This document shows positions 1 to 10,287 of a stretch of 64,000 bases of DNA, piece by piece. Every line of letters starts with the position of its first letter. Position 1 is the first letter of the stretch. Under the pieces are notes generated by a model. The model worked only from the letters and a program-made list of their open reading frames with translations, made no database searches and was not told the DNA's origin. This DNA comes from Ancylostoma caninum (lineage: Eukaryota; Nematoda; Chromadorea; Rhabditida; Ancylostomatidae), in assembly GCA_037903475.1 (NCBI GenBank), contig JBAJFG010000029.1, forward strand, positions 393,501 to 457,500. The letters run 5' to 3'. A program made the translations under genes and the position numbers.

Positions 1-1261
1 GAACAACCGCACGAACTTATTCCACAACCCAGAAGCATGTTTTTTTATAAAAATTCACCATTGAACAATAAAAAACTTCATCATTACTGAGGTTTCTGTA
101 AGATTCACTCAGCTAGTACTACCCAGGCAGTAACTCCGAGAGACTCTAGGGGAATCTAGCGGACGACAGAAGCTGTGGTATAAGGGAATCCATATCCGTT
201 TCATAAGTTGTCTATTGGTAGCTCACTGGTTGTAAGTTGCAATGAGTGGCTTATTGGAGTCTGCAGACAAGCACCTGTTTAGCGTGAGCTCGTCATGAAT
301 ATCGCGCGGATACGCCTCTGGCTGACACATTGACTGATTTGGAGTACAGACACAGCCACTGCGTTCAGATTGGCCAGAAGTTGTCGAGTCAGGAAGATTG
401 ACTCCAGTTTCGCTCGAGGTTTTCGAGTTAAAATGCTCTGCTTTAGGTTAGAGGTAGTGGTAGGTTGTGATGGTAACAGTGGCGCAAGAGAAGCCTGAAA
501 CTACGTAATACCAAGCTGTAGATTGCGGATTGGATTGCCGTCCTCCCTCGTATGTGAGGACAAAGATGTTTGCCTTAAATTCGTTAGCAAAGAACGAACA
601 GTGCTCTTATTGATTAAGAGGAGCAGTCGCGAATGATCTAAGTGGGAACGCTTCAACAGGATTTCCGTGCCCAGTATGGAGACTGAGACTTCTTTAGTAG
701 GAATCAGCTCAGATTAGTTTGCTGTGTAAGATTGTATGTCGATATGATTTCTGCCACCTATAGCAACTGTTTGGTATTATGATAAAGATAAAGAAGTTCC
801 TGCTGCCAAAAGTGCAGTTTGTATCGAAGTAACGGAGTTTTGTTATTAGATGCCTCATGGCTGCCACAGAAGAAACCAGAAAGACCCAACAAAGCCATTC
901 TCGAACGTACTCGGTCGTTTTAACCGTTATACTATCCGCGAATGCGCGCACCGTTCTCACAACTATCCCACCCATGGCTTGGTATACAGGTACTGCTTTT
1001 CAGTTGTCTTTGCGGTCTTCTGCTGTGGTTTTTCCTTTTTCTTCTGATTCTGAAACCCATTATCTACAACAAATGTCCTTCAGTAGGGATACATACTCCA
1101 GCCAAGTTTATATTTGCATGTCAGCAGGAAGGGAGTCCATACAGCGACCGAAGCTGACAAGTAAGAGCACGTTTTTATGAAGAAATCAAATATCACTCGC
1201 GGTTCACCCAAAATTTTCATACCAGCAGTTGATGACAAGATTTAAGACACCGCTAACAAAA
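1..1261. other. Unassigned flank of element 1
   Basis: I see no conserved protein, RNA or terminal-repeat structure here. Open frames are short and overlap on both strands. One of them (942-1157, +) contains a hydrophobic run, but nothing supports it as a gene. Confidence 0.5.
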
Positions 1262-1266
1262 CAGGA
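1262..1266. repeat. Target site duplication, left (element 1)
   Basis: CAGGA, matching 6544-6548. A 5-bp duplication is normal for Ty3/gypsy integrases. Confidence 0.9.
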
Positions 1267-1647
1267 TGTTGTGGCTGATGGCTTGTTGCCAGAAGGCACT
1301 CTGTTATCGACAGGCAGGAGACCGATGATCTCCCTAGGTGACGTGGAGATCTCCCGTCTGGATTGATCGCAAGGAAGTGCGATGGAGGGAAACAGAGGAG
1401 TATATAAGGCCCTAGGATTTAGCCTTAGCAGATCTCGATTGGAGTCAGCTGGAAGCTGCAGCCGCCCCCGCCTTTGTCGTATTCCGTCTACTAATAAACC
1501 TGTATTCTGGAGAGGTGTTGCTACGGAAGTAGTAGCAGAGAGTTGAGGTCCCTCGCAAGTAAGAGAGGGCTGGTGAAGAGGGAGTCGCAAGTGAGAGACT
1601 CCGGATAAAAACAGTTTGTGTCCCCGGAGACAGGCGGGGACACAACA
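1267..1647 (+). repeat. 5' LTR of element 1
   Basis: It runs from TGTTGTGGC to GACACAACA. Inside are a TATA-like box (TATATAAG, 1401-1408) and an AATAAA signal (1493-1498), giving a U3-R-U5 layout with a very short transcribed repeat. It pairs with 6164-6543. Confidence 0.93.
1401..1408 (+). promoter_or_regulatory. TATA box of the element 1 LTR promoter
   Basis: TATATAAG lies about 90 bases upstream of AATAAA and is kept in the 3' LTR at 6297-6304. It is the likely RNA polymerase II promoter for the genomic transcript. Confidence 0.65.
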
Positions 1648-1648
1648 G

Positions 1649-1664
1649 TGGCGATCAGGTTAGG
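1649..1664 (+). promoter_or_regulatory. Primer binding site, element 1
   Basis: TGGCGATCAGGTTAGG begins one base after the LTR end, where the 3' end of a tRNA primer (ending CCA) would pair. I cannot assign the tRNA. Confidence 0.65.
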
Positions 1665-1849
1665 GTATAGATCAGGTGATCTATACGGTGGAACTTGTGC
1701 TGTGGCACACTAGGCGAGGTAGATCAGGGACCTATTGAGGAGAACTATCCAAAAGCGTGGATAGGCAGTTGATCTATTGGAAACAATAGATTAGTGGCCG
1801 TGGGCAGAGTGAGCACTGATCAGAACAGGTGATCAAAGGGCGACGAAAG

Positions 1850-3307
1850 ATGGACCCGCAGACTATGATGACAATGTTTAGGGAGATGATGAGGGAGGAA
1901 AGAAAAGAGATGATGGAGATGTTTTTCAAACATCTCGCAGGACAAGGGCAATCTAGTGCCACAGGTGAAGTGGCTTCGGTCCCAAACTTGATGTCAGCGC
2001 TGAGTAATCGGATTGAAAAGTTTTATTTCGATGCCGATACAGACATGGCTTTTACCAAGTGGGACACAAGGTACGAGGAGGTCTTCCTAGAGGATGCCAA
2101 GCAGCTCTCGGAGAGTGCTCGTGTGAGGTTGCTGTGTGAGAAGTTGGACAGCGACAGCTTTGACAAGTACCAGAGGCATGTATTGCCAAAGGAGGTGACA
2201 TCGATAGGGTTTGAAGAGACAGTGAAAACTCTTAAACAGCTGTTCGATGTAAAGACATCGGAGTTTACCACTCGTTATCAGTGTCTGAAGTTGGAGAAGT
2301 GTGACTCCGAAGACTACCTAAAGTACATTGGTAGAGTCAACGAATTTTGTGAGAGAGCCAGAATCCACGAGCTGGATTGTAATGGCATAAAGTGCCCGCT
2401 GTGGATTTTTGGATTGAAGTCGCAAAGGGAAGCCGAGATCAGGCAGCGACTTATCTCAGTGCTGGACAGAGAGTATAAGGCAGGACGGAAAGTGTCCTTG
2501 CAGGAACTCTATAGAGAATGTGAGAACTTCCTGAGTCTCAAGAAGGACAGTGAGACTATTGCTGGCAACGTGAAGACCGTGGAGGCAGCAGTGAAAGAAG
2601 ACCGTCGAAAGCGAGAGTGCTGGAACTGTTGCGGCGATCATTTCGCGCAACAGTGCAAATCCAAGCCTTGGTTTTGCAAGCAGTGTAAGAAGACAGGACA
2701 CAAGGAGAGGTTCTCTGAGGTTGCAAACCGACGTAAAGCTGCTGGAAACGGAAGTGAAGGGCGGAGAAGCCGCCAAAACAGCGACAACAGTAGGAACAGA
2801 GGAAACAAGAAGACAATACGGTCTTCTGGAAAGCACGTCCGTGGAGTGAGGATCGCAAATGCGACGGCAGAAATAAACTCCACACGAATGTACGTGGAAG
2901 CAAAGGTGAACCAACGTCCAGTGAGCTTCTTGCTTGACACTGGATCCGATATAACGTTGCTGAATGAGGATGTCTGGAAGAGCATGGGTGCTCCGAAGCT
3001 TGAGAAGACAAATGTCGTTGTGAAGAACGCCAGCGGAAGTTCTATGAAGATTCATGGCAAGTTGTGGTGCGAGTTTGAGATCAAGGGATCTAAAGGTGAG
3101 GGCTATGCATACGTAACGCCTCACAACTCGCTTCTAGGGCTGGACTGGATCCAGAAAAATGAGGACATGTCCTACTACATGAAAATGATGGTCGCTGAGG
3201 TGAAAGCGGACCAAAATGATGACGTTGCCATGAAACTAAAGAAGACGTACCCTGAAGTCTTTGAAGAAGGATTGGGACTGTGTACAAAAGAGAAGGCTGA
3301 CCTGTAG
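1850..3307 (+). CDS. gag-protease part of element 1 polyprotein
   Basis: The start at 1850 (MDPQTM) is the first ATG; the frame is also open for a few codons upstream. The first half is charged and helical, as in gypsy Gag. Around residue 257 is a zinc knuckle with CX2CX3HX4C spacing (CWNCCGDHFAQQC). It is followed by a second CX2CX4H knuckle (CKQCKKTGH) whose last cysteine position reads Ser. The retroviral-type aspartic protease site is LLDTGSDITLL, with the catalytic Asp near residue 363. The frame ends at TAG (3305-3307), and the same frame continues into RT. A stop between protease and RT is unusual for the family, so I read it as a probable CAG-to-TAG mutation. Programmed read-through cannot be excluded. 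Confidence 0.88.
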   Translation: MDPQTMMTMFREMMREERKEMMEMFFKHLAGQGQSSATGEVASVPNLMSALSNRIEKFYFDADTDMAFTKWDTRYEEVFLEDAKQLSESARVRLLCEKLDSDSFDKYQRHVLPKEVTSIGFEETVKTLKQLFDVKTSEFTTRYQCLKLEKCDSEDYLKYIGRVNEFCERARIHELDCNGIKCPLWIFGLKSQREAEIRQRLISVLDREYKAGRKVSLQELYRECENFLSLKKDSETIAGNVKTVEAAVKEDRRKRECWNCCGDHFAQQCKSKPWFCKQCKKTGHKERFSEVANRRKAAGNGSEGRRSRQNSDNSRNRGNKKTIRSSGKHVRGVRIANATAEINSTRMYVEAKVNQRPVSFLLDTGSDITLLNEDVWKSMGAPKLEKTNVVVKNASGSSMKIHGKLWCEFEIKGSKGEGYAYVTPHNSLLGLDWIQKNEDMSYYMKMMVAEVKADQNDDVAMKLKKTYPEVFEEGLGLCTKEKADL

Positions 3308-3790
3308 CTAGTGGGTGATGTGCGTCCTGTGTTCAAGGCTTGTAGGCCTGTACCCCACGCTGCTGTTGAAGCTGTCGAAAAGGAACTCGACAGGCTTTTG
3401 GAGATGAACGTGATCACTCCAGTGACTCACAGTGAATGGGTAGCTCCTATTGTTTGTGTGAGAAAGTCCAACGGGAAGTTGAGAATGTGTGCTGATTTCT
3501 CAACTGGACTGAACAAAGCTCTTGAGTCCTTTGATTATCCTTTGCCGGTGCCAGAGGATATTTTTGCGACGCTCAACGGAGGAGCGGTGTTTTCGCAGAT
3601 AGATCTGTCAGATGCTTACCTACAAATCGAGTTGTCGGAAGAGTCCAAGAAAATGGTCGTGATAAATACGCATAGAGGGTTGTTCCAGTACAACCGACTA
3701 CCTTTCGGGATAAAGACGGCTCCCGGAATATTCCAGCAGGTGATGAATAAGATGGTAGCTGGATTGCGAGGTGGCGACCTACCTCGATGA
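3308..3790 (+). pseudogene. RT fingers/palm fragment of element 1
   Basis: This lies in the same frame as gag-protease, directly after its TAG. It carries RT motifs in order: VTHSEWVAPIV, LRMCADFSTGLN, FSQIDLSDAYLQIELS with the first catalytic Asp, and the LPFGIKTAPGIFQQ motif. It then runs out of frame at about 3770, just before the catalytic YLDD box, which is read in the next frame from 3771. One base appears to be missing at the GGT/GTG junction. The lesion therefore splits the RT active site between two frames. Confidence 0.88.
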
Positions 3791-6059
3791 CATACTAGTA
3801 TGTGGAAGGACAGAGCAAGAGCATATGGAGAATTTGCTCGCGTTGTTTGAGAGGATAGCTGAGTACGGATTCAAGGTTCGTATAGAGAAATGCTCCTTTG
3901 CGAAGCCAGAGATTCGGTATCTGGGCTTCATCGTGGACAGGAATGGCAGAAGCCCAAATCCACAGAAGATTGATGCTATCAAGAGTATGGTTGAGCCGAA
4001 GAATGTCGGTCAACTTCGAGCATTTCTGGGCATGATAACGTACTATGCGGCGTTTATGCCAACCATAAAAGACCTTCGTGGACCTCTAGATGCGTTGCTG
4101 AAGAAAGATGTGAAGTGGGAGTGGACCTCCAAACAGCAAACTGCATTTGAGAAGCTGAAGAAAGCGTTGTCGAGTGAGCTCAATCTAGCTCACTATGATC
4201 CAAGGCAGAAGATCGTTGTGGCAGCTGATGCCTGCGACTATGGAATTGGATGTGTGATATCACACAGATATGCGGATGGTTCGGAGAAACCTATAGCACA
4301 TGCTTCACGTTCTCTCACAGCGGCTGAGAAGAACTACTCGCAGATCGAGAAGGAAGCACTGGGAATTGTCTTCGCGGTGAAGAAATTCCACAAGTATGTG
4401 TTTGGAAGGAAGTTCCTACTCTTGACGGACCATAAACCACTGTTAGCCATCTTCGGTGACAAGAAGGGAGTTCCGGTGTACTCCGCAAACCGACTAATGA
4501 GATGGGCTACGATTCTGCTTGGATACGACTTTGACATAGAGTATGTCAATACCACGAAGTTCGGACAAGCAGATGGCTTGTCAAGGTTGATGCGAAAGCA
4601 TCAAGTGGAGAACGAAGACATTGTGATTGCAGCAGTTGAGAACGACGTACGCACATTGCTGAAAGAGTGCATAAGAAGACTGCCAGTGACAGTAGCAGAT
4701 GTCGAGTCATACACAAAGAGTGATCCTGTGCTGAGGAACGTAATCTCGTGTGTGAAGAGTGAGAAATGGCCAAAGGCGAACCAGAAGTTGGCTCATTTTC
4801 AAAACCTTCGTGAAACCTTGTCGGTCGTTGGAGGTTGTCTGATGTCTGGAGAGAGAGTGGTCATCCCTCTAGAGCTACGATCCAAGGTTCTGAAGGAACT
4901 GCACATTGGTCATCCTGGGATAGTGAGGATGAAGAAGTTGGCAAGAAGTTATGTATACTGGCCAAACATCGATAGTGATTGTGAGGACATGGTGCGCAGA
5001 TGCACAAATTGCCAAGAAGCGGCAAAGAATCCGACGAAAGTGCCGCTGAAGACGTGGCCGTCTCCAACTCGTGTGTGGCAACGAGTTCATGTGGATTTTG
5101 CTGGACCATTACAAGGAATCTACTACTTGGTCGTAGTAGATGCGTTCAGCAAGTGGCCCGAAATGATTGAGATGAGCAACATTTCGGCAACAAAGACGGT
5201 GAAAGCACTGAAGAGTTTGTTTGCGAGGTACGGGTTACCGCAAACTATCGTGAGTGATAATGGCACACAGTTCACGTCAGAGCAGTTCAAGGCGATGTGT
5301 GACGAAGGAGGAATCGTCCACATCAAAACGGCTCCGTATCACCCCCAGTCGAATGGACAGGCAGAACGTTTTGTTGATACGTTGAAGCGAGGTATCAAAA
5401 AACTTAAGGGGGAGGAGAGGCCATCGGAAGAAACCTTGAATGTGGTTTTGCAGGCGTACAGGATGACGCCTAATTCGAGTTTGAACGAGAAGACTCCAGC
5501 AGAAGTGTTCTTGGGGAGAAAGCTGCGAACGAGAATGAGTCTGTTGGTTCCGCAACCGGAATCCGCTGAAGATCCTCTCGCGAAGGAAAGGCGAGAGCGC
5601 ATGGAGCACCAGTTTGACAGAAAGCACGGAGTTAAGAAAAGAAGGTTTGAAGTCGGTGATAAGGTTTTTGCAAGGCAGTGGAAAGCGCCACAGTTCCACT
5701 GGGTGAAAGGAACGGTGGTGAGCCGCGTTGGCTCAGTTAATTACGAAGTTGAGATACACGGAAGGATTGTTCGCAAACACGCGAACCAACTTCGCTGGCG
5801 TGACAAGCAGGAAGGTCACGCAGAAAAGAACGAGAGTCTGAAGGTCCTGCTGGAGGTGTTAGCAGCAGAAGATGCTTGCACAAGGCGTGAAGAGACCGTC
5901 GAGCCGAATCCGGACCGTGCCATACCGAATGCGCGTATACCAGTTGCACCCAATCCAACGTCTACCACACCATCGACTCAAGGACAAGTACCACCACCGC
6001 TAAGAAGATCGTCCAGAACCAGAAGACCTGTCCAGAGATTTGATCCTTCTCCTACGTAG
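3771..6059 (+). CDS. RT-RNase H-integrase part of element 1 polyprotein
   Basis: The frame opens at ATYLDDILV, the RT catalytic box, so it is a continuation and not an independent gene. Then come the RT thumb, RNase H (VVAADACDYGIGC, first catalytic Asp near residue 150; TDHKPL), and the integrase HHCC zinc finger (HIGHPG...CTNC, about residues 380-415). The DDE core follows: VHVDFAGPL, IVSDNGTQF and HPQSNGQAERF, with catalytic D, D and E near 440, 495 and 528. The C-terminal part (FEVGDKVFARQW, then HANQLRWR) is the usual integrase tail. No chromodomain or envelope is seen. A Pro/Arg-rich end stops at TAG just before the 3' UTR. Confidence 0.92.
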   Translation: MATYLDDILVCGRTEQEHMENLLALFERIAEYGFKVRIEKCSFAKPEIRYLGFIVDRNGRSPNPQKIDAIKSMVEPKNVGQLRAFLGMITYYAAFMPTIKDLRGPLDALLKKDVKWEWTSKQQTAFEKLKKALSSELNLAHYDPRQKIVVAADACDYGIGCVISHRYADGSEKPIAHASRSLTAAEKNYSQIEKEALGIVFAVKKFHKYVFGRKFLLLTDHKPLLAIFGDKKGVPVYSANRLMRWATILLGYDFDIEYVNTTKFGQADGLSRLMRKHQVENEDIVIAAVENDVRTLLKECIRRLPVTVADVESYTKSDPVLRNVISCVKSEKWPKANQKLAHFQNLRETLSVVGGCLMSGERVVIPLELRSKVLKELHIGHPGIVRMKKLARSYVYWPNIDSDCEDMVRRCTNCQEAAKNPTKVPLKTWPSPTRVWQRVHVDFAGPLQGIYYLVVVDAFSKWPEMIEMSNISATKTVKALKSLFARYGLPQTIVSDNGTQFTSEQFKAMCDEGGIVHIKTAPYHPQSNGQAERFVDTLKRGIKKLKGEERPSEETLNVVLQAYRMTPNSSLNEKTPAEVFLGRKLRTRMSLLVPQPESAEDPLAKERRERMEHQFDRKHGVKKRRFEVGDKVFARQWKAPQFHWVKGTVVSRVGSVNYEVEIHGRIVRKHANQLRWRDKQEGHAEKNESLKVLLEVLAAEDACTRREETVEPNPDRAIPNARIPVAPNPTSTTPSTQGQVPPPLRRSSRTRRPVQRFDPSPT

Positions 6060-6154
6060 TGCTATTGTATAAGGTTTTCGTTGTTTTGTGTTCGTTTGTT
6101 ATCTTAGGTTTTCGCTAACTATGTCGTAGTATAGTTCTGTGATAACTATCCTAC

Positions 6155-6163
6155 TGGGGGAGG
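6155..6163 (+). promoter_or_regulatory. Polypurine tract, element 1
   Basis: TGGGGGAGG abuts the 3' LTR at 6164. This is the position of the plus-strand primer for reverse transcription. Confidence 0.75.
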
Positions 6164-6543
6164 TGTTGTGGCTGATGGCTTGTTGCCAGAAGGCACTCTG
6201 TTATCGGCAGGCAGGAGACCGATGATCTCCCTAGGTGGCGTGGAGATCCCCGTCTGGATTGATCGCAAGGAAGTGCGATGGCGGGAAACAGAGGAGTATA
6301 TAAGGCCCTAGGATTTAGCCTTAGCAGATCTCGATTGGAGTCAGCCGGAAGCTGCAGCCGCCCCCGCCTTTGTCGTATTCCGTCTACTAATAAACCTGTA
6401 TTCTGGAGAGGTGTTGCTACAGAAGTAGTAGCAGAGAGTTGAGGTCCCTCGCAACTAAGAGAGGGCTGGTGAAGAGGGAGTCGCAAGTGAGAGACTCCGG
6501 ATAAAAACAGTTTGTGTTCCCGGAGACAGGCGGGGACACAACA
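6164..6543 (+). repeat. 3' LTR of element 1
   Basis: It matches 1267-1647 with about nine differences, including a one-base loss in a TCTCCC run. AATAAA lies at 6389-6394. It is followed directly by the CAGGA duplication. Confidence 0.93.
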
Positions 6544-6548
6544 CAGGA

Positions 6549-6850
6549 AAATTCCGTAGTGAGGGAAAGCGTGCGACGGGACCAGTGCGCGTCTTTTAGT
6601 TTATAATATGGAGTAAGACCGTCTTTGTGTTGGCACAATCGACTACTACACCTTATTTCTTGTTGTTTTTTTTGTGTTTGGTAAGTAAATAGAGTTGAAG
6701 GAACTGCACTCTTTCAGCTTGTCATGTACCCACACATGCGTGTATAGAATGAATGAAGCTAAAAGATACGCAATGCGCCTCCATCTTTCCTTCATCTCTA
6801 GATGAGTTCAGGCTTATATTTGTTTGGGTATACCAGAATTTCAGTTAGCC
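6549..6850. other. Unassigned spacer between LTR elements
   Basis: This sequence separates the two gypsy elements. I see no gene or repeat structure in it. Confidence 0.5.
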
Positions 6851-6855
6851 AACTT

Positions 6856-7158
6856 TGTTGTGTAGGCGGACTTATGTAGGGACCTATTGATCTGTGATCT
6901 GATCCGGAGGACCCGCGTGTTTTTGAATCCGGGTCGTTGGCGGGACGACCCACTCTATATAAGTCTTCTTAGGTTCATTGTATTGTCTGTTCGTCTGTTC
7001 GTCCGTTCGTCGTTCGTCGCTGTATTTCTAAATAAACTCTTTTCCCCTCCCCTGTCTTGGTTGGCACGACACTCGTGTGGGTTCACCGAGTACTTGTGTC
7101 TTTTCTTCCTTTTCCTCTCAATAACCGGTTGGCCACGCTGGGACCATAAACCCAGTAT
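6856..7158 (+). repeat. 5' LTR of element 2
   Basis: A TATA box (TATATAAG, 6956-6963) and AATAAA (7031-7036) are present. A short GTTCGTC-type repeat lies between them. It differs from the 3' LTR by about three substitutions and one 2-base indel. Confidence 0.92.
6956..6963 (+). promoter_or_regulatory. TATA box of the element 2 LTR promoter
   Basis: TATATAAG is retained in the 3' LTR at 16964-16971 and lies about 70 bases upstream of AATAAA. Confidence 0.65.
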
Positions 7159-7159
7159 A

Positions 7160-7174
7160 TGGGGGCCGAGCCAC
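7160..7174 (+). promoter_or_regulatory. Primer binding site, element 2
   Basis: TGGGGGCCGAGCCAC starts at or one base after the LTR end, as expected for a tRNA-primed element. The tRNA is not assigned. The sequence differs from the element 1 site, so the two families use different primers. Confidence 0.65.
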
Positions 7175-7978
7175 ACTGGTTATAGAAGGAAGAGGAACAA
7201 ACAGGAGGAACTACTTGGAATCCCTAGGGATCGGTAGTGAAAGTGGGGTAGGAGGAGAGAAGTGGCTTGATCCTCGAGAGGTCGCCACTATCGGATAGGA
7301 AGATAGAAGTGGTTAGTATCCATAAGGATCACCACTGGAGGTTTGAACCAGAGAAGGCTTGCATCCAGCTGGGATCGCCTTCGTGGAGAGCTGAGTTGGT
7401 GACTTGTACTCATAGCGGTCGTCATCATCGATCGATCAGGTGATCAGGTGGCTGCAGTAGAGTACAGGGTGTTTCTCCGGGAGTAAAATCGGTGCAATTG
7501 CGGACCCAGTACAAAGGCTGCGTGCGAATTGCTGGAACCTCCGCTTTCACGTGGTCTTTCTACTAAGAATTTGATCTATTGGAATGGATCAGATCGCGCG
7601 CGATTTTACTCGCGGAAAAACACACTGTAGCTAGGGCGCCGCGGTATCGATCGAGAGTCCGTAACAGGGCAAGAGCCGCCTAGGTAATTGACTCAGCGTT
7701 GCGTGCGTATCGATTGATCAATTGTTGAAGCGCATCGATCCTAGGGCGCGCCGGGCATAGGATAGGGCGCCGTTACGAGTGAATAAAGAGTGAGGAAAGA
7801 GAGCTGAGGATAGTGGTGAGGGAAAAAGCAATAGTACGGCTTGGTATTTCATCATTCTCATCTCCCACATCCTTTCATAAGGTATTGTCGCTCGTCACTC
7901 TCATATACCGTGGTGTTCTCGTGTCGCATTATTGTGTGTCGACGCGATTGATAGAAGCAATATTATTGATTTTGCAGA
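7175..7978 (+). other. 5' leader of element 2
   Basis: Long untranslated leader between primer site and gag, with several GATC-rich short repeats and the MITE at 7465-7627. The gag ATG (7979) comes two bases after TTTTGCAG, which resembles a nematode splice acceptor, so a spliced leader intron is conceivable but unproven. Confidence 0.5.
7465..7627. mobile_element. 163-bp TA-flanked MITE in the leader of element 2
   Basis: Imperfect inverted ends (CAGGGTGTTTCTCCGGGAGT on the left, its counterpart on the right) share GAGTAAAATCG inside and are flanked by TA on both sides (7463-7464, 7628-7629). That fits a Tc1/mariner-type MITE. No coding capacity. Confidence 0.7.
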
Positions 7979-9841
7979 ATGAGCACCGACGACTACACGG
8001 AAGAGATGCTGCTCCAGTCTCCAGAGAAATCGGCGGTCGCAGATGCAATGGAGACAGGCGAGAACGTGCAGCAAGAAGAACACATCGATTCAAAGGTGAG
8101 GTTGTTCGGACAGAGGAGTAAAGAACTTGTGAGAACAGCTAGCAGACACATATCAGCTATAGTAGTTGAGTGTGAGAAAGCCCTAGGAAAGTCGTTCAGG
8201 ACCACGGACCCAATCCGAAATTCGGTAATGGAGTCCGTGGAACGACAGGCAAAGGTTGCGAAGGAGGCAACAAAAGTTTTATGTGAGCAATTTGTAGAGG
8301 AATGTAAGGAGTGCCTGCAGAACCTCGAAGTAGGAAAGAGGGATGACATCGAAGAGGGTGTTATCGAAATCTTAAAGGTAGCTGGGCTGACACAAACCGA
8401 ACAGTTGGAGACATGTCTTGACGAAAGGATGTCAGACAGGGAATCCCTGCAAGTGTTAGCTGATATGGTTGGGTGTCCTAGTAGTGATCTAGTAGACCAT
8501 GTAAGACAATTAATAGAGAGAGCTAGTGAAAAAGAAAATGAAAATGAAAAACTAACAAAGCTGATTAAACAACAAGATGTGCAGATTCAGGAATTGGCGA
8601 GTCGCATCGAGAGGATGGGTCAGCAGGCGTCAAGTGCGAACGTTGGAGACAATGGTGAGTCCAGCACAGATTCTAATGGAAAATGGATAAGGTTTTCCAA
8701 AGCAGGTGTCAACCGACCACAATTAGATTCGCAACAATTACAGGTCAAATTGATCTCGGACGCCTCGAATCAGTCGACCCGCACGTATTGCTCGCCATTG
8801 CAAAACGGAAGCTCCAGTTAGACAAAGGACGCGAGCGCACATTCGTGGGGCACAGGTACGATCTTGACTCAGTCCGGTGGTAGGAATGAGGAAGTGAGAG
8901 GCAGGAAGCACGAGTGCGATGATGCCCTACTAGAGTACATGAAAACAGCCGCGCTTCTGGTAATAGAACCCTTCCATGGCGGGGAGAACCAGAGCTTTAA
9001 GAGATTTGTGAACTCGTTCTTGATACGATATCACAAGCCGCAATGGGACGATAGGAGCCTAGTGCAATTGTTCGAGAGCTTCCTCAGGAAGAAGGCTCTG
9101 GTCACGTTCGAAACCCTACCTAGGGAAGTAAAAGAGAGTAGTTTCGAAGAGGTAGTCGCAGCGATGCAGGAGGCCTTGTAAGGGGATGGTAACTCAGCTA
9201 GGATTAAGGCGCTGCAACAACTGAGGAACTTGTCATTGCGGAGCGACCAATCGGTGGGCGAGTTCTGTGTCCTGCTTGAAAAGATAGCACACAGAGCGTT
9301 CCCCGACACACCAGCTGATGTGGTATCTTTGCAGAAAGCGGAGGTACTATTCAGACAACTCGCTAGGTGGAACGGTAGCTACTCGCTGTCAGAAGCGATT
9401 GAGACGAGTAGAAGCGGTGAAGCATACGAGAATGTGAATAGAGCTGCTCTTAGGTTAGAAAGAAATAGGAGGGCGGTAGCGGAGATGTCTCAGAGCACGG
9501 ACCGTAAAATGACTCCCAGGCCCCAATCAAGTAGATCAGGGGATAGTCGGTTCGAACGGTTCAACAACATCAATGGAGACAGAGGCAGGCCCTCAAATCA
9601 TACTCAACCTAGCGGTACCGTAGAGGCGATGACGCACAACCGGCTTGGTAGAAGCAGTAGAGAGGTAACACAGTCTAGGCCACAGAATGCTACAACGGAC
9701 AAAGGTGTAGTGGAATGCTACAGTTGTGGAAAAAGCGGACATATGGCTAAGGATTGTCGGTTCACGCACGGCAGCGAGAGGAGAGCACACGTCCCAGAGG
9801 AGGTAGCAATGAACGGCAGGCTGGGTCGTTTTCTGCGTTAG
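7979..9841 (+). pseudogene. gag of element 2 (broken)
   Basis: Starts at the ATG at 7979 (MSTDDYTEEML). The first 280 codons are acidic and helix-rich, with a coiled-coil-like stretch near residues 175-215 (ASEKENENEKLTKLIK). That frame stops at TAG (8819-8821). A neighbouring frame (8683-8883) looks more protein-like there, so two compensating shifts probably lie at about 8700-8740 and 8860. The capsid-like part resumes at 8864 and meets TAA at 9179-9181, with matching sequence continuing directly after it, so this stop is a point mutation. A CCHC knuckle (CYSCGKSGHMAKDC) lies at 9716-9757. A 4-base loss just after it pushes the rest of the polyprotein into the next frame. Gag and pol were therefore probably one continuous frame. 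Confidence 0.82.
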
Positions 9842-10287
9842 TAGATAAGCGGGTTGGAAGTAGAAGCAGTAGAGAGGTAACACAGTCTAGGCCACAGAAT
9901 GCTACAACGGACAAAGGTGTAGTGGAATGCTACAGTTGTGGAAAAAGCGGACATATGGCTAAGGATTGTCGGTTAAAGTCCGCACGGCAGCGAGAGGAGA
10001 GCACACGTCCCAGAGGAGGTAGCAATGAACGGCAGGCTGGGTCGTTTTCTGCGTTAGTAGATAAGCGGGTTGGAAGTAGAAGCAGTAGAGAGGTAACACA
10101 GTCTAGGCCACAGAATGCTACAACGGACAAAGGTGTAGTGGAATGCTACAGTTGTGGAAAAAGCGGACATATGGCTAAGGATTGTCGGTTCAAGTCCGCA
10201 CGGCAGGAGAGCACACGTCCCAGAGGAGGTAGCAATGAACGGCAGGCTGGGTCGTTTTCTGCGTTAGTAGATAAGCGGGTTGGAAGT
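9650..10287 (+). repeat. Three tandem copies of the zinc-knuckle segment
   Basis: Units begin at 9650, 9862 and 10078 (periods 212 and 216 bases). Each encodes one CX2CX4HX4C knuckle (CYSCGKSGHMAKDC) plus a basic, Ser-rich linker. Copies are almost identical; unit 1 lacks 4 bases after its knuckle and unit 3 lacks 6 bases in the linker. 216 is a multiple of three, so an intact unit keeps frame. This is a recent in-frame tandem duplication of an RNA-binding module of Gag nucleocapsid. Confidence 0.93.

Larger units (their letters stand above)
1267..6543 (+). mobile_element. Ty3/gypsy LTR retrotransposon, element 1
   Basis: This is a complete LTR element of about 5.3 kb. Its LTRs begin TGTTGT and end ACAACA, a 6-bp inverted repeat. 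It is flanked by the 5-bp duplication CAGGA (1262-1266 and 6544-6548). The order is gag, protease, RT, RNase H, integrase, which defines Ty3/gypsy (Metaviridae). By eye the two LTRs differ at about nine positions in 380, so insertion was fairly recent. The body has one in-frame stop and one frameshift in RT, so this copy is probably not autonomous. Confidence 0.95.

Noticed and set aside
857..1180. 107-codon + frame in the left flank
   Set aside because: No recognisable domain and overlapped by equally long frames. Not distinguishable from chance.
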